5,079 nucleotides of DNA from assembly GCA_903904635.1 (NCBI GenBank), contig CAIVDH010000418.1, forward strand, positions 1 to 5,079, read 5' to 3'. Position 1 is the first letter of the stretch. Each line of letters opens with the position of its first letter. Source of the DNA: an uncultured Burkholderiales bacterium. Lineage in GTDB: Bacteria > Pseudomonadota > Gammaproteobacteria > Burkholderiales > Burkholderiaceae_D. Positions 1 through 5,079 of this stretch are shown piece after piece. Under the pieces are notes generated by a model, which made no database searches, was not told where the DNA came from, and was given only the letters and a program-made list of their open reading frames with translations. Both the position numbers and the translations under genes were made by a program.

Positions 1-126
1 ACCAATGAGCCGGGCTTTGTCAGGCATGTTGCAGAATATTTGTCCGATCTCAAAGGTATACCCTTACCTGATCTTGCTCAGGCAACGACTGCGAATTTTC
101 GATCGCTATTTGGTATCCGCAGCTAA
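1..126 (+). CDS. TatD-family metal-dependent hydrolase/DNase, C-terminal fragment (5' end outside window)
   Basis: Reading frame 1 is open from the first base to a TAA at 124-126 and encodes 41 residues beginning [19 protein letters not shown]. The opening NEP, the following helix ([13 protein letters not shown]), a short Leu/Ala helix and the closing [11 protein letters not shown] match the C-terminal end of TatD/YcfH-type hydrolases, where a conserved (N)EP precedes the last helices and the protein finishes in a T-x-N-x-x-x-L-F motif. Family members are cytoplasmic TIM-barrel enzymes with a two-metal site, acting as 3'-5' exonucleases or DNases. The metal ligands lie upstream of the window and cannot be checked. 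The fragment cannot separate TatD from YcfH or YjjV paralogues, so no symbol is given. The natural-looking ending suggests an intact gene cut only by the window edge. Confidence 0.8.
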   Translation, partial: TNEPGFVRHVAEYLSDLKGIPLPDLAQATTANFRSLFGIRS

Positions 127-133
127 GCACAGA

Positions 134-169
134 CTTAGCTTCATCCTTAATTTCATCCTTCACTTCATC
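134..169. repeat. Three tandem 12-bp units, consensus CTTNNNTTCATC
   Basis: Units are CTTAGCTTCATC (134-145), CTTAATTTCATC (146-157) and CTTCACTTCATC (158-169). Nine of twelve positions are identical in all three and the variation is confined to the middle triplet. The array begins 8 bp after the tatD-family stop codon. Read on the - strand it gives DEVKDEIKDEAK inside a short open frame that has no ATG or convincing ribosome binding site, so I do not call a gene there. It may be a tiny minisatellite formed by slippage or a relic of coding sequence. Confidence 0.7.
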
Positions 170-393
170 AATACATTCACCCACGTACCGCGCAGTTAGC
201 CTGGTGGTAATTTCTTTATTTTTTCTCTACGCAGAACAATCTCGTTTTTTATCAACAAGTTCTACCGCAACTTGATGAAACTACAAAGAGATTGCTAAGT
301 CTGAATGGCAGCCGGATCAAGCTTATGGGCATGGTTACGGTAGGACATAGCATCCAAAAATCCTGTGCGATTTTCCCATTCCACATTAAGCAT

Positions 394-399
394 GGAGGA
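394..399 (+). promoter_or_regulatory. Shine-Dalgarno site GGAGGA for the Gly/Ser-rich protein
   Basis: GGAGGA lies 4 nt before ATG 404 and is the strongest ribosome binding sequence in the window. It decides the start: the same frame is open from GTG 365 and has an ATG at 392, but only ATG 404 has this site upstream and only that start puts a signal peptide at the very N-terminus. Confidence 0.8.
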
Positions 400-403
400 T
401 AAG

Positions 404-970
404 ATGAAGAAATTTATTAGCGCGTTATTTTTTTCCTTGTTATTTATTAATGGCCTGTCTATGGCGCAATCTAAAGATACAAGTGGCATTCGTGAAAGTA
501 CTGATCCAGAGCGGGCTGCTGAGGTTGAGCGCAAGGCTGAAGAAATCTCAGGTCAGGCTGGTACATCAACTGGTGGTTCTGGCGCATCAGGATCATCTGA
601 GCATGTTTACTCTGGCGAAGAGCATCCTAAAACCAAAAGCAAGAAAAAATCTTTGCAAAAAAAAGGTAGTGCGGCAGGCTCATCCGGCGCAATAGAAGAT
701 AGTAAACCTTCTGCTGCACCTGAAGCTACACCAATGCAAAAGCCTTCAGCAACAACAGGTGAAGCCACGCCAGGATCAAGTGGTGCTACCGGTGTAAGTG
801 GTAGTAGTGGTAGCGCTGGCAGCTCTGAGGCTACAGGCACATCAGGCTCTTCTGGTTCGCGCGCCCGCGGGGGGGGCAGCTCTGGGTTGGAGCAGGGCGG
901 GGCAGGTAGTAGCGAAAAAATCCCGCCATCCAATGACATCATGCAGTTGCCCCGACTGCCTTCACAATAA
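404..970 (+). CDS. Secreted low-complexity Gly/Ser-rich protein of unknown function
   Basis: The product is 188 aa. Residues 1-21 form a classical signal peptide: basic MKK, a hydrophobic core (FISALFFSLLFINGL) and a probable cleavage SMA|QS, with no lipobox Cys, so export by Sec to the periplasm or outside is expected. The mature part shows a short charged, probably helical segment (about 34-49, DPERAAEVERKAEEI), a first Gly/Ser stretch (50-66), a basic cluster (76-87, KTKSKKKSLQKK), an Ala/Pro/Thr linker (100-122) and a Gly/Ser-dominated tail (123-170) rich in GSSG, SGSSG and TSGSSG, ending in a Pro-containing tail. There is no second membrane segment and no Cys in the mature chain. I recognise no family. 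The Gly/Ser segments use mixed codons, so they are not a simple DNA repeat. The frame contains A8 and G8 tracts. It lies upstream of rsuA in the same direction (50 bp gap). Function is unknown; a surface, matrix or cell-wall-associated role is only a guess. Confidence 0.75.
   Translation: MKKFISALFFSLLFINGLSMAQSKDTSGIRESTDPERAAEVERKAEEISGQAGTSTGGSGASGSSEHVYSGEEHPKTKSKKKSLQKKGSAAGSSGAIEDSKPSAAPEATPMQKPSATTGEATPGSSGATGVSGSSGSAGSSEATGTSGSSGSRARGGGSSGLEQGGAGSSEKIPPSNDIMQLPRLPSQ
657..664 (+). repeat. A8 homopolymer inside the Gly/Ser-rich gene
   Basis: Eight adenines lie in codons CAA-AAA-AAA within the basic cluster KKSLQKKG. Slippage in either direction truncates the protein: a -1 shift meets TAG at 667 and a +1 shift meets a stop at about 693. 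This is a potential site for transcriptional slippage or replication slippage. Confidence 0.6.
869..876 (+). repeat. G8 homopolymer inside the Gly/Ser-rich gene
   Basis: Eight guanines encode residues Gly156-Gly158 (GGG-GGG-GGC). Loss of one G would move translation into a frame open to TAA 1026-1028, extending the protein past the rsuA start. Gain of one G would meet TAG at about 907. Poly-G tracts of this length are common contingency sites in bacteria, but variation is not shown here. It could also be a sequencing artefact. Confidence 0.6.
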
Positions 971-989
971 TCTGTCAGCGTTAGCCGCG

Positions 990-1023
990 CATGGCGGCGC
1001 TGTTCTGGTACAGTGCCGCCATG
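990..1023 (+). promoter_or_regulatory. 14-bp hairpin enclosing the rsuA start codon
   Basis: Arms 990-1003 and 1010-1023 pair over 14 positions with a single G-T (G-U in RNA) pair at 999/1014 and a six-base loop TCTGGT (1004-1009). The outermost four base pairs are CATG/CATG, so the ATG at 1021 is wholly paired. No T-run follows on either strand, so it is not a standard intrinsic terminator. A shorter competing stem can form between GCCGC 984-988 and GCGGC 994-998, using the left arm of the large stem. It could restrict rsuA translation, protect mRNA ends, or be a DNA-level palindrome for a protein; the sequence alone does not decide. Confidence 0.6.
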
Positions 1024-1734
1024 ACTAAATTGAGCTTAGATCGTATCCTGCAATCGCAGGGTTTTGGTAGCCGAAAATGGTGCCGGCAATTGATTGCCGA
1101 TGGTGAGGTTGCTATTGACGGCATCGTCATCACTGATTTTCGCGCATCCTTTGCGACAGAAGGATTACGCTTCACACTTTTTGAAGAAGAATGGGATTAT
1201 CGCGCGCATCTCTATGTCGCTTTAAATAAACCCTCTGCCATCGAATGTTCGCGCAAGCCCAGCCATCACCCTAGCGTTTTTACTATCTTGCCTGAACAAT
1301 TCACCTGGCGGGATGTACAGCCAGTTGGCAGATTGGATCATGATACAACTGGGCTGCTGCTGCTCTCCGACGATGGCGCCTTTATTCATGCACAGTCTTC
1401 ACCCAAGCGACATGTACCCAAGCTGTATCTGGCAACGACTGATGAGGCCGTTGATGAAAAGCTAGTTCAGGCATTGATTGCAGGCGTGCAATTGCATGAT
1501 GAGCCGTCTCCACTGGCCGCACTCTCTTGTAAGCAGACTGGTGAGCATCAGCTTGAAATCATTTTGGAGCAAGGAAAATATCATCAGGTTAAACGTATGC
1601 TGGCAGCAGCAGGTAACCATTGCGCAGCATTACAGCGTATTGCGATCGGTGGATTAACGCTGGCCGCACTCGAACTTGAAATAGGAGAATGGTGTTTTCT
1701 CAACGATGAACAGCTAGAATTATTGCGTAACTGA
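1021..1734 (+). CDS. rsuA: 16S rRNA pseudouridine(516) synthase RsuA
   Basis: The product is 237 aa, close to the 231 aa of E. coli RsuA. It isomerises a single uridine (U516 in E. coli) of 16S rRNA during 30S assembly. An N-terminal S4-type RNA-binding domain occupies about residues 4-45 (LDRILQSQGFGSRKWCRQLIADGEVAIDG). The catalytic domain starts at YVALNKP (65-71). It contains the signature GRLDHDTTGLLLLSDDG, with catalytic Asp at residue 106, then the motifs SSPKRHVPKLYLATT (126-140) and GKYHQVKRMLAAAGN (185-199). AGVQLHDE and GKYHQVKRM favour RsuA over RluB/E/F. ATG 1021 is chosen because it gives the usual short lead before the S4 domain. An in-frame ATG at 991 would add ten residues. 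Neither has a visible Shine-Dalgarno sequence, and both lie in the hairpin arms, so the start is less certain than the function. The gene may be read with the upstream exported-protein gene; it faces the dehydrogenase gene 18 bp downstream. Confidence 0.9.
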   Translation: MTKLSLDRILQSQGFGSRKWCRQLIADGEVAIDGIVITDFRASFATEGLRFTLFEEEWDYRAHLYVALNKPSAIECSRKPSHHPSVFTILPEQFTWRDVQPVGRLDHDTTGLLLLSDDGAFIHAQSSPKRHVPKLYLATTDEAVDEKLVQALIAGVQLHDEPSPLAALSCKQTGEHQLEIILEQGKYHQVKRMLAAAGNHCAALQRIAIGGLTLAALELEIGEWCFLNDEQLELLRN

Positions 1735-1752
1735 TTTTTTAATAGCGCATCA

Positions 1753-2514
1753 TTACCAGGGTATGCGATTCCCATCCCACGCAATAAAGCTACCTGTGTC
1801 TTCCGGTTTCGCATGCAAGATTAGCTCGAGCAAACGCTCAGCGACAAAATCAGGCGTAAATAATTTTTCTGCTGCCACCCCTGCCTGATAAGGACGTGAC
1901 AGCATGGTGTCTGTCGTACCAGGATGCAGTGCCAGCACGATGCCGGCAGGATTAATTCGCGCAAGCTCAATGGCCATGGTTTTCAAAAACTGATTTTGTG
2001 CCGATTTAGCGGCGCGATAGCTATACCATCCACCTAGTCGGTTATCTTCGATTGATCCAACTCTGGCTGATAACGAAGCAAAAACAGTGGTCTGTTTAGT
2101 TCTCAGCCATGGCCACAAAGCCTTGGCAAGTAGAATGGGCCCAAAAGCATTGACGGCAAATATCTGCTGCATTGCATTTGCTGAAATTTGCGTGATTGTT
2201 TTTTCCGGAAGCAGTGCATCATGATGTAAAAGACCAGCGGCGTTAAATACCAGATCCAGCGCTGTCACACTGGGTGTGATGCAGGTGACTAATGCCGCCA
2301 GACTGTTTTCATTTGTGATATCCACATCAATAATCAGGCAGTGTATATTTTTTTCATCGCATTCCCGCTTTAATTCTTGCAGCAACTTACTAGAGCTTGC
2401 ATGCGCGGCGCATAAAATTAGTGTTTTTAATTCAGGCTCGGCTGCAATTTTTTTCGTCATTGCCAGTCCTATACCTCCCGATGCACCCATTACCAGTACA
2501 TGTTGCAATTTCAT
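1753..2514 (-). CDS. Short-chain dehydrogenase/reductase, C-factor (CsgA)-like, NAD(P)-dependent
   Basis: The product is 253 aa, typical for classical SDRs. It has a Rossmann nucleotide-binding motif GASGGIG at residues 10-16, an acidic DVDIT at about 63-67, NAAG at 91-94, the structural Asn in FAVNAFG (122), an active-site Ser within SLSARVGS (147-154) and the catalytic YSYRAAK with Tyr166 and Lys170. A HPGTTDTMLSRP segment (198-208) and the closing WDGNRIPW are characteristic of the C-factor/YciK-like group. Substrate is unknown. The chosen start is ATG 2514, which overlaps the ppnN stop as ATGA and implies translational coupling. A TTG at 2532 would add six residues and has no better support. 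It is the second gene of a ppnN operon, and no terminator is evident in the 18 bp before rsuA on the other strand. All catalytic residues are present, so the enzyme should be active. Confidence 0.88.
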   Translation of the reverse strand: MKLQHVLVMGASGGIGLAMTKKIAAEPELKTLILCAAHASSSKLLQELKRECDEKNIHCLIIDVDITNENSLAALVTCITPSVTALDLVFNAAGLLHHDALLPEKTITQISANAMQQIFAVNAFGPILLAKALWPWLRTKQTTVFASLSARVGSIEDNRLGGWYSYRAAKSAQNQFLKTMAIELARINPAGIVLALHPGTTDTMLSRPYQAGVAAEKLFTPDFVAERLLELILHAKPEDTGSFIAWDGNRIPW

Positions 2515-3881
2515 TTGATAATCCGATAACAAGGTTGGTAGCGCATGCCAGGAAGTTTCATTCTGTTTTGCTCAACAAAGGCAGACAACAAATTATCCAT
2601 AGATGCCATCATATCGGGTTGCCCTTGAATTTCGAATAAGCCATGTTTTTCAATTGCCGCTATACCCTGTACTTTGACATTGCCTGCTACCACACCAGAA
2701 AAAGCACGTCGTAAATTAGCCGCCAGGGCATGCGACTCTTGTTGCTTATGCAAACTCAATGCACGCATAGTTTCGTGCGTTGGTATGAAAGGTTGCTGAA
2801 ATGCCTGTGCTATTTTCAAGCGCCAGTTGAAATAGTAGGCGTCGCTATGAGACTTTCTATATTCTCGTACAGAGCGTATGCCCGCTTGTACAGCTTGCGC
2901 CACTGCCAGCGGATCATCAATGATGACTTGATAGCGCTGCTGTGCGTCAGGTCCTAATGTTTCGCCGATAAACTCGTGTATGTGAGAAAAATAGCCAGCA
3001 GCCTCTGTGGGGCCGGTAAAAATTAGCGGGAATGGAATATCTTTATTATCAGGATGCAGCAAGATGCCTAGGACATATAAAATTTCTTCCGCCGTTCCCA
3101 CGCCGCCAGGGAAAACAATGATGGCGTGTCCAGTTCGCACAAAAGCTTCAAGCCGTTTCTCAATGTCCGGCATGATCACCAAATTATTAACAATGGGATT
3201 AGGCGATTCAGCAGCGATGATGCCGGGCTCAGAGATGCCGAGGTAGCGGCCTTTGCTGATACGCTGCTTGGCGTGAGCTATGGTTGCACCCTTCATCGGT
3301 CCTTTCATTGCACCCGGACCACAACCGGTACAAATATCTAGCGCGCGCAGTCCGAGCTCATAGCCTACGCGCTTGGAGTAATCATATTCTGAGCGTGAAA
3401 TCGAATGGCCGCCCCAGCAGACCACCATATTCGGATCCAGCTTAGGTTGCAATACGTCCGCATTACGTAAGGTGTGAAATACCAGATCGGTAATCATTTT
3501 GCCTGAGTCAGGCTCGGACAGCGCTTGAACGCTCATCTCGTCGCTGGTAAACAAAATATCTCTCAAGACCGCAAATAAATGCTCGTGTATGCCTTTGATC
3601 ATCTTGTTGTCGACAAATGCACTTGCTGGCGCAGCACGTATATCGAGCTTGATTCCACGCTCACGCTGTGTGATCTGAATATCAAACTCAGGGTAGCGTT
3701 CCAGTAGTATTTTTCCGTCATCCAAGTTGTTGCCGCAATTTAGTACGGCCAAAGCGCAATTGCGGAACACCTGATGCAAACCAGTTTGGCTGGTATCCAA
3801 TAACTTGGAAACTTCTGCTCTGGAGAGCACTTCCAGACTACCTTCAGGTGCAATCAAGGCATCGCAAACAGGATATTCCAT
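2511..3881 (-). CDS. ppnN: Nucleotide 5'-monophosphate nucleosidase PpnN (YgdH, LOG family)
   Basis: The product is 456 aa from ATG 3881, against 454 aa for E. coli PpnN. The enzyme hydrolyses nucleoside monophosphates to base and ribose 5-phosphate; in E. coli it is a cytoplasmic tetramer activated by (p)ppGpp. The three-part architecture is complete. The N-terminal regulatory domain (about 1-140) contains VFRNCALAVLNCG and RERGIKL. The LOG Rossmann core (about 150-335) contains VVCWGGHSIS, CTGCGPGAMKGPMKGA (185-200), MPDIEKRLEAFVR (237-249) and the nucleotide-binding PGGVGTAEE (258-266). The C-terminal domain contains DAYYFNW, ANLRRAFSGVVAGNVK (388-403) and the ending MKLPGMRYQPCYRI. The frame continues upstream to ATG 3944, adding 21 residues, but that ATG lacks a ribosome binding site, while ATG 3881 has GGGAG at suitable distance and fits the family length. 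Its stop overlaps the next gene by 4 bp. An FNR-type site lies about 147 bp upstream. Confidence 0.93.
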   Translation of the reverse strand: MEYPVCDALIAPEGSLEVLSRAEVSKLLDTSQTGLHQVFRNCALAVLNCGNNLDDGKILLERYPEFDIQITQRERGIKLDIRAAPASAFVDNKMIKGIHEHLFAVLRDILFTSDEMSVQALSEPDSGKMITDLVFHTLRNADVLQPKLDPNMVVCWGGHSISRSEYDYSKRVGYELGLRALDICTGCGPGAMKGPMKGATIAHAKQRISKGRYLGISEPGIIAAESPNPIVNNLVIMPDIEKRLEAFVRTGHAIIVFPGGVGTAEEILYVLGILLHPDNKDIPFPLIFTGPTEAAGYFSHIHEFIGETLGPDAQQRYQVIIDDPLAVAQAVQAGIRSVREYRKSHSDAYYFNWRLKIAQAFQQPFIPTHETMRALSLHKQQESHALAANLRRAFSGVVAGNVKVQGIAAIEKHGLFEIQGQPDMMASMDNLLSAFVEQNRMKLPGMRYQPCYRIIK

Positions 3882-3890
3882 TAAATTTAA

Positions 3891-3896
3891 TCTCCC
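3891..3896 (-). promoter_or_regulatory. Shine-Dalgarno-like GGGAGA for ppnN
   Basis: Read on the - strand, GGGAGA ends 9 nt before ATG 3881. The spacing is slightly long but acceptable, and no comparable site precedes the alternative ATG at 3944, so it supports the shorter PpnN. Confidence 0.5.
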
Positions 3897-4006
3897 AAAC
3901 GCTGAATTTATTAAGGCATCAAAGTTATATCTATGGATAGGCATTTTGTTTAAAAAAATGTACTCAAACCCATACTATTCAAAGTGGTTTTAAAAGAACA
4001 GTCGAT

Positions 4007-4031
4007 TAAAAATCAAATGAATTGATTTTTA
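4007..4031. repeat. AT-rich 10-bp inverted repeat in the ppnN/PAS divergent region
   Basis: TAAAAATCAA (4007-4016) and TTGATTTTTA (4022-4031) are perfect inverted copies separated by ATGAA. The right arm overlaps most of the FNR-type site. The left arm supplies an additional ATCAA half-site in the same orientation as the right half of the box. It could be an extended operator or simply a consequence of AT-rich sequence. Confidence 0.5.
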
Positions 4032-4035
4032 TCAA
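4022..4035. promoter_or_regulatory. FNR/Anr-type binding site (perfect TTGAT-N4-ATCAA)
   Basis: The sequence TTGATTTTTATCAA matches all ten defined positions of the established FNR/Anr consensus. Its centre is at 4028.5, about 147 bp before the ppnN start and 106 bp before the TTG start of the PAS protein, so it could serve either divergent promoter. Promoter elements are weak. On the + strand TCTAAT (4069-4074) is a 5/6 match to a -10 box but lacks a good -35. On the - strand TAGTAT (3977-3972) would put the box near -63, roughly a class I position. No start site can be fixed from sequence. Confidence 0.6.
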
Positions 4036-4123
4036 GTGAGATGAAGTCAAAACCTAGTTACTAGCATTTCTAATTTGGCAATTCTGCGTTACGCTCCCAT
4101 TCAATATAGAAACCTATTTGTGC

Positions 4124-4130
4124 AGGGAAG
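4124..4130 (+). promoter_or_regulatory. Shine-Dalgarno AGGGAAG deciding a TTG start for the PAS protein
   Basis: AGGGA (4124-4128) lies 6 nt before TTG 4135. The PAS frame is open from 4045 and contains no ATG before position 4630, which is inside the second PAS domain. A non-ATG start is therefore needed, and this site favours TTG 4135 over GTG 4120 or TTG 4075. Confidence 0.6.
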
Positions 4131-4134
4131 ATAC

Positions 4135-5079
4135 TTGACTATTCGCTCTCACTCCTCCGATGATAAGGCTAGCTCTTCCGAGACAAGCGGCATACAGATA
4201 AATTTTGAGCATATTACAGAGTCTAGTCCCGATATAATTTTCATTTATGATCGACAGCTAGGCCGCAATATCTATTGCAACCGGCGCGTTACAGATGTTC
4301 TTGGCTACACAATCAATGAGTTTCTATCATTACAGGTTCACGAAAAAGATATTTTTATACACCCAGAGGATCATGATCGTGTTTTGCAATGGTTAGACAC
4401 ACTGTTCGAAATATCGACTCAAAATGATGCTTTACCTTCAGTTGATCATCGTGCCAAACATAGTGATGGTAGCTGGCGCTGGCTAAGAGTGAGAGTGGCA
4501 GCATTTGATCGCTATCCAGATGGCAGATTACAAAAAGTTATCTGCACAGGACTAGATATTACCGATCAGATACAGACGAATCAGGCACTGCAAAAGCAAA
4601 CTGCCATTTTGGAATTAATCCTCAATAGTATGGCCGAAGGTGTCATGGTCTGTGATGCGTCTGGTCAACTCATCCTCGTGAACCGATCGGCGGAACAAAT
4701 ATTAAAACTTGAGCAGCCTTGGCCTAATATTGAAAAAATCAGACAAACCGATAAATCATCTGACGATGAAAATAATATAAAACGGCTCTGGCATCAGCAT
4801 CCGCTATTGCGTTCATTGCGAGGAGAAAAAGTCGTAGATTGTGAACTCTCATTGTTTGACCGCAAGCGTGATCTTGCGATGATACTAAGCCATGCTGCTG
4901 CGCCGCTAAAAGATAATAATGGTCTTATTATTGGTGCAGTTGATGTATTTCGCGACGTAACAGACAGTCGTCGCGCTTTGCAAGAGTTGCGAAGGGCAGA
5001 GCAGCATTTTCGTTTACTCGTAGACGGTACTTCAGATTACGCAATATTCATGCTGGACCAAAAAGGTGTAATCGTCAGC
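4135..5079 (+). CDS. Multi-PAS signalling protein, N-terminal part (3' end outside window)
   Basis: The frame is open to the window end, giving 315 residues without a stop. After a Ser-rich head (1-20) there are at least two full PAS domains and the start of a third. PAS1 spans about 24-142 (FEHITESSPDIIFIYD, then CNRRVTDVLGY, then a PAC segment with DGSWRWLRVRV and CTGLDITDQ). A short linker helix follows. PAS2 spans about 154-280 (ILNSMAEGVMVCDASGQLILVNRSAEQIL, ending GAVDVFRDVTDSRRA). PAS3 begins near 290 (FRLLVDGTSDYAIFMLDQKG). No membrane segment is visible, so a soluble cytoplasmic sensor is likely. The PAS3 opening resembles that of hybrid histidine kinases, but the output module (kinase, GGDEF/EAL or other) lies beyond the window. 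No heme or flavin ligand motif is obvious. It is transcribed divergently from ppnN across a region holding an FNR-type box. Confidence 0.85.
   Translation, partial: MTIRSHSSDDKASSSETSGIQINFEHITESSPDIIFIYDRQLGRNIYCNRRVTDVLGYTINEFLSLQVHEKDIFIHPEDHDRVLQWLDTLFEISTQNDALPSVDHRAKHSDGSWRWLRVRVAAFDRYPDGRLQKVICTGLDITDQIQTNQALQKQTAILELILNSMAEGVMVCDASGQLILVNRSAEQILKLEQPWPNIEKIRQTDKSSDDENNIKRLWHQHPLLRSLRGEKVVDCELSLFDRKRDLAMILSHAAAPLKDNNGLIIGAVDVFRDVTDSRRALQELRRAEQHFRLLVDGTSDYAIFMLDQKGVIVS

Noticed and set aside
196..226. Possible intrinsic terminator after the tatD-family gene
   Set aside because: The stem TTAgCC/GGTAA is only five pairs with a bulge, though a T-rich tract follows. It is too weak to call.
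242..255. Second FNR-like site upstream of the Gly/Ser-rich gene (TCGTT-TTTT-ATCAA)
   Set aside because: It matches 8 of 10 defined positions, with both mismatches in the left half. It lies in a T-rich run where such matches arise by chance, far from the start at 404.
272..300. TTGATG as a -35 box for the Gly/Ser-rich gene
   Set aside because: At 17-bp spacing the partner is CTAAGT, which matches a -10 box at only two positions. No credible promoter could be assigned in 127-403.
607..942. Open frame of 111 codons on the - strand opposite the Gly/Ser-rich gene
   Set aside because: Its Pro/Leu/Ala-rich composition is the expected complement of Gly/Ser/Thr codons. It has no recognisable domain, while the + strand has a strong ribosome site and signal peptide.
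991..1020. rsuA start at ATG 991
   Set aside because: It would add MAALFWYSAA ahead of the S4 domain, has no ribosome site, and the ATG arises from the symmetry of the hairpin arms. Not excluded.
1735..1752. Bidirectional terminator between rsuA and the dehydrogenase
   Set aside because: There is a T6 run just after the rsuA stop, but only a four-pair TGCG/CGCA stem can be drawn around it, with the T-run inside the loop.
3882..3944. N-terminal extension of PpnN from ATG 3944
   Set aside because: The 21 added residues have no counterpart in the E. coli protein as I recall it, and no ribosome site precedes that ATG. It remains possible but is second choice.

Overview
The window looks like a stretch of a moderately AT-rich proteobacterial chromosome, most likely a betaproteobacterium. 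The lineage is inferred only from the protein types (RsuA, full-length PpnN, TatD-family tail) and their general sequence style; no rRNA or tRNA is present to fix it. It carries housekeeping genes plus two less ordinary items: a low-complexity Gly/Ser-rich exported protein and a multi-PAS sensor.

Layout. Positions 1-126 hold the last 41 codons of a TatD-family hydrolase. A non-coding stretch with a 12-bp triple tandem repeat (134-169) follows. Next, on the + strand, are a secreted Gly/Ser-rich protein (404-970, with an A8 and a G8 tract) and the 16S rRNA pseudouridine-516 synthase rsuA (1021-1734). The rsuA start codon is buried in a 14-bp hairpin (990-1023). Convergent to these, on the - strand, is a two-gene unit: ppnN (nucleotide 5'-monophosphate nucleosidase, LOG family, 2511-3881) followed by a C-factor-like short-chain dehydrogenase (1753-2514), coupled through an ATGA overlap. 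Only 18 bp separate rsuA from the dehydrogenase. A 253-bp divergent intergenic region (3882-4134) separates ppnN from a + strand PAS-domain sensor that starts at TTG 4135 and runs off the window end. This region contains a perfect FNR/Anr-type site, TTGAT-TTTT-ATCAA, at 4022-4035.

How the genes may work together. PpnN is a nucleotide-pool enzyme that responds to (p)ppGpp in E. coli, and RsuA modifies the small ribosomal subunit, so the central part is translation and nucleotide housekeeping. The FNR-type box suggests that ppnN plus the dehydrogenase, the PAS sensor, or both respond to oxygen limitation; this is inference from the motif. I found no mobile element, CRISPR array, tRNA or rRNA, and no clear undescribed multi-gene system. 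The points most worth a second look are the FNR box, the hairpin at the rsuA start, and the homopolymer tracts in the Gly/Ser-rich gene.
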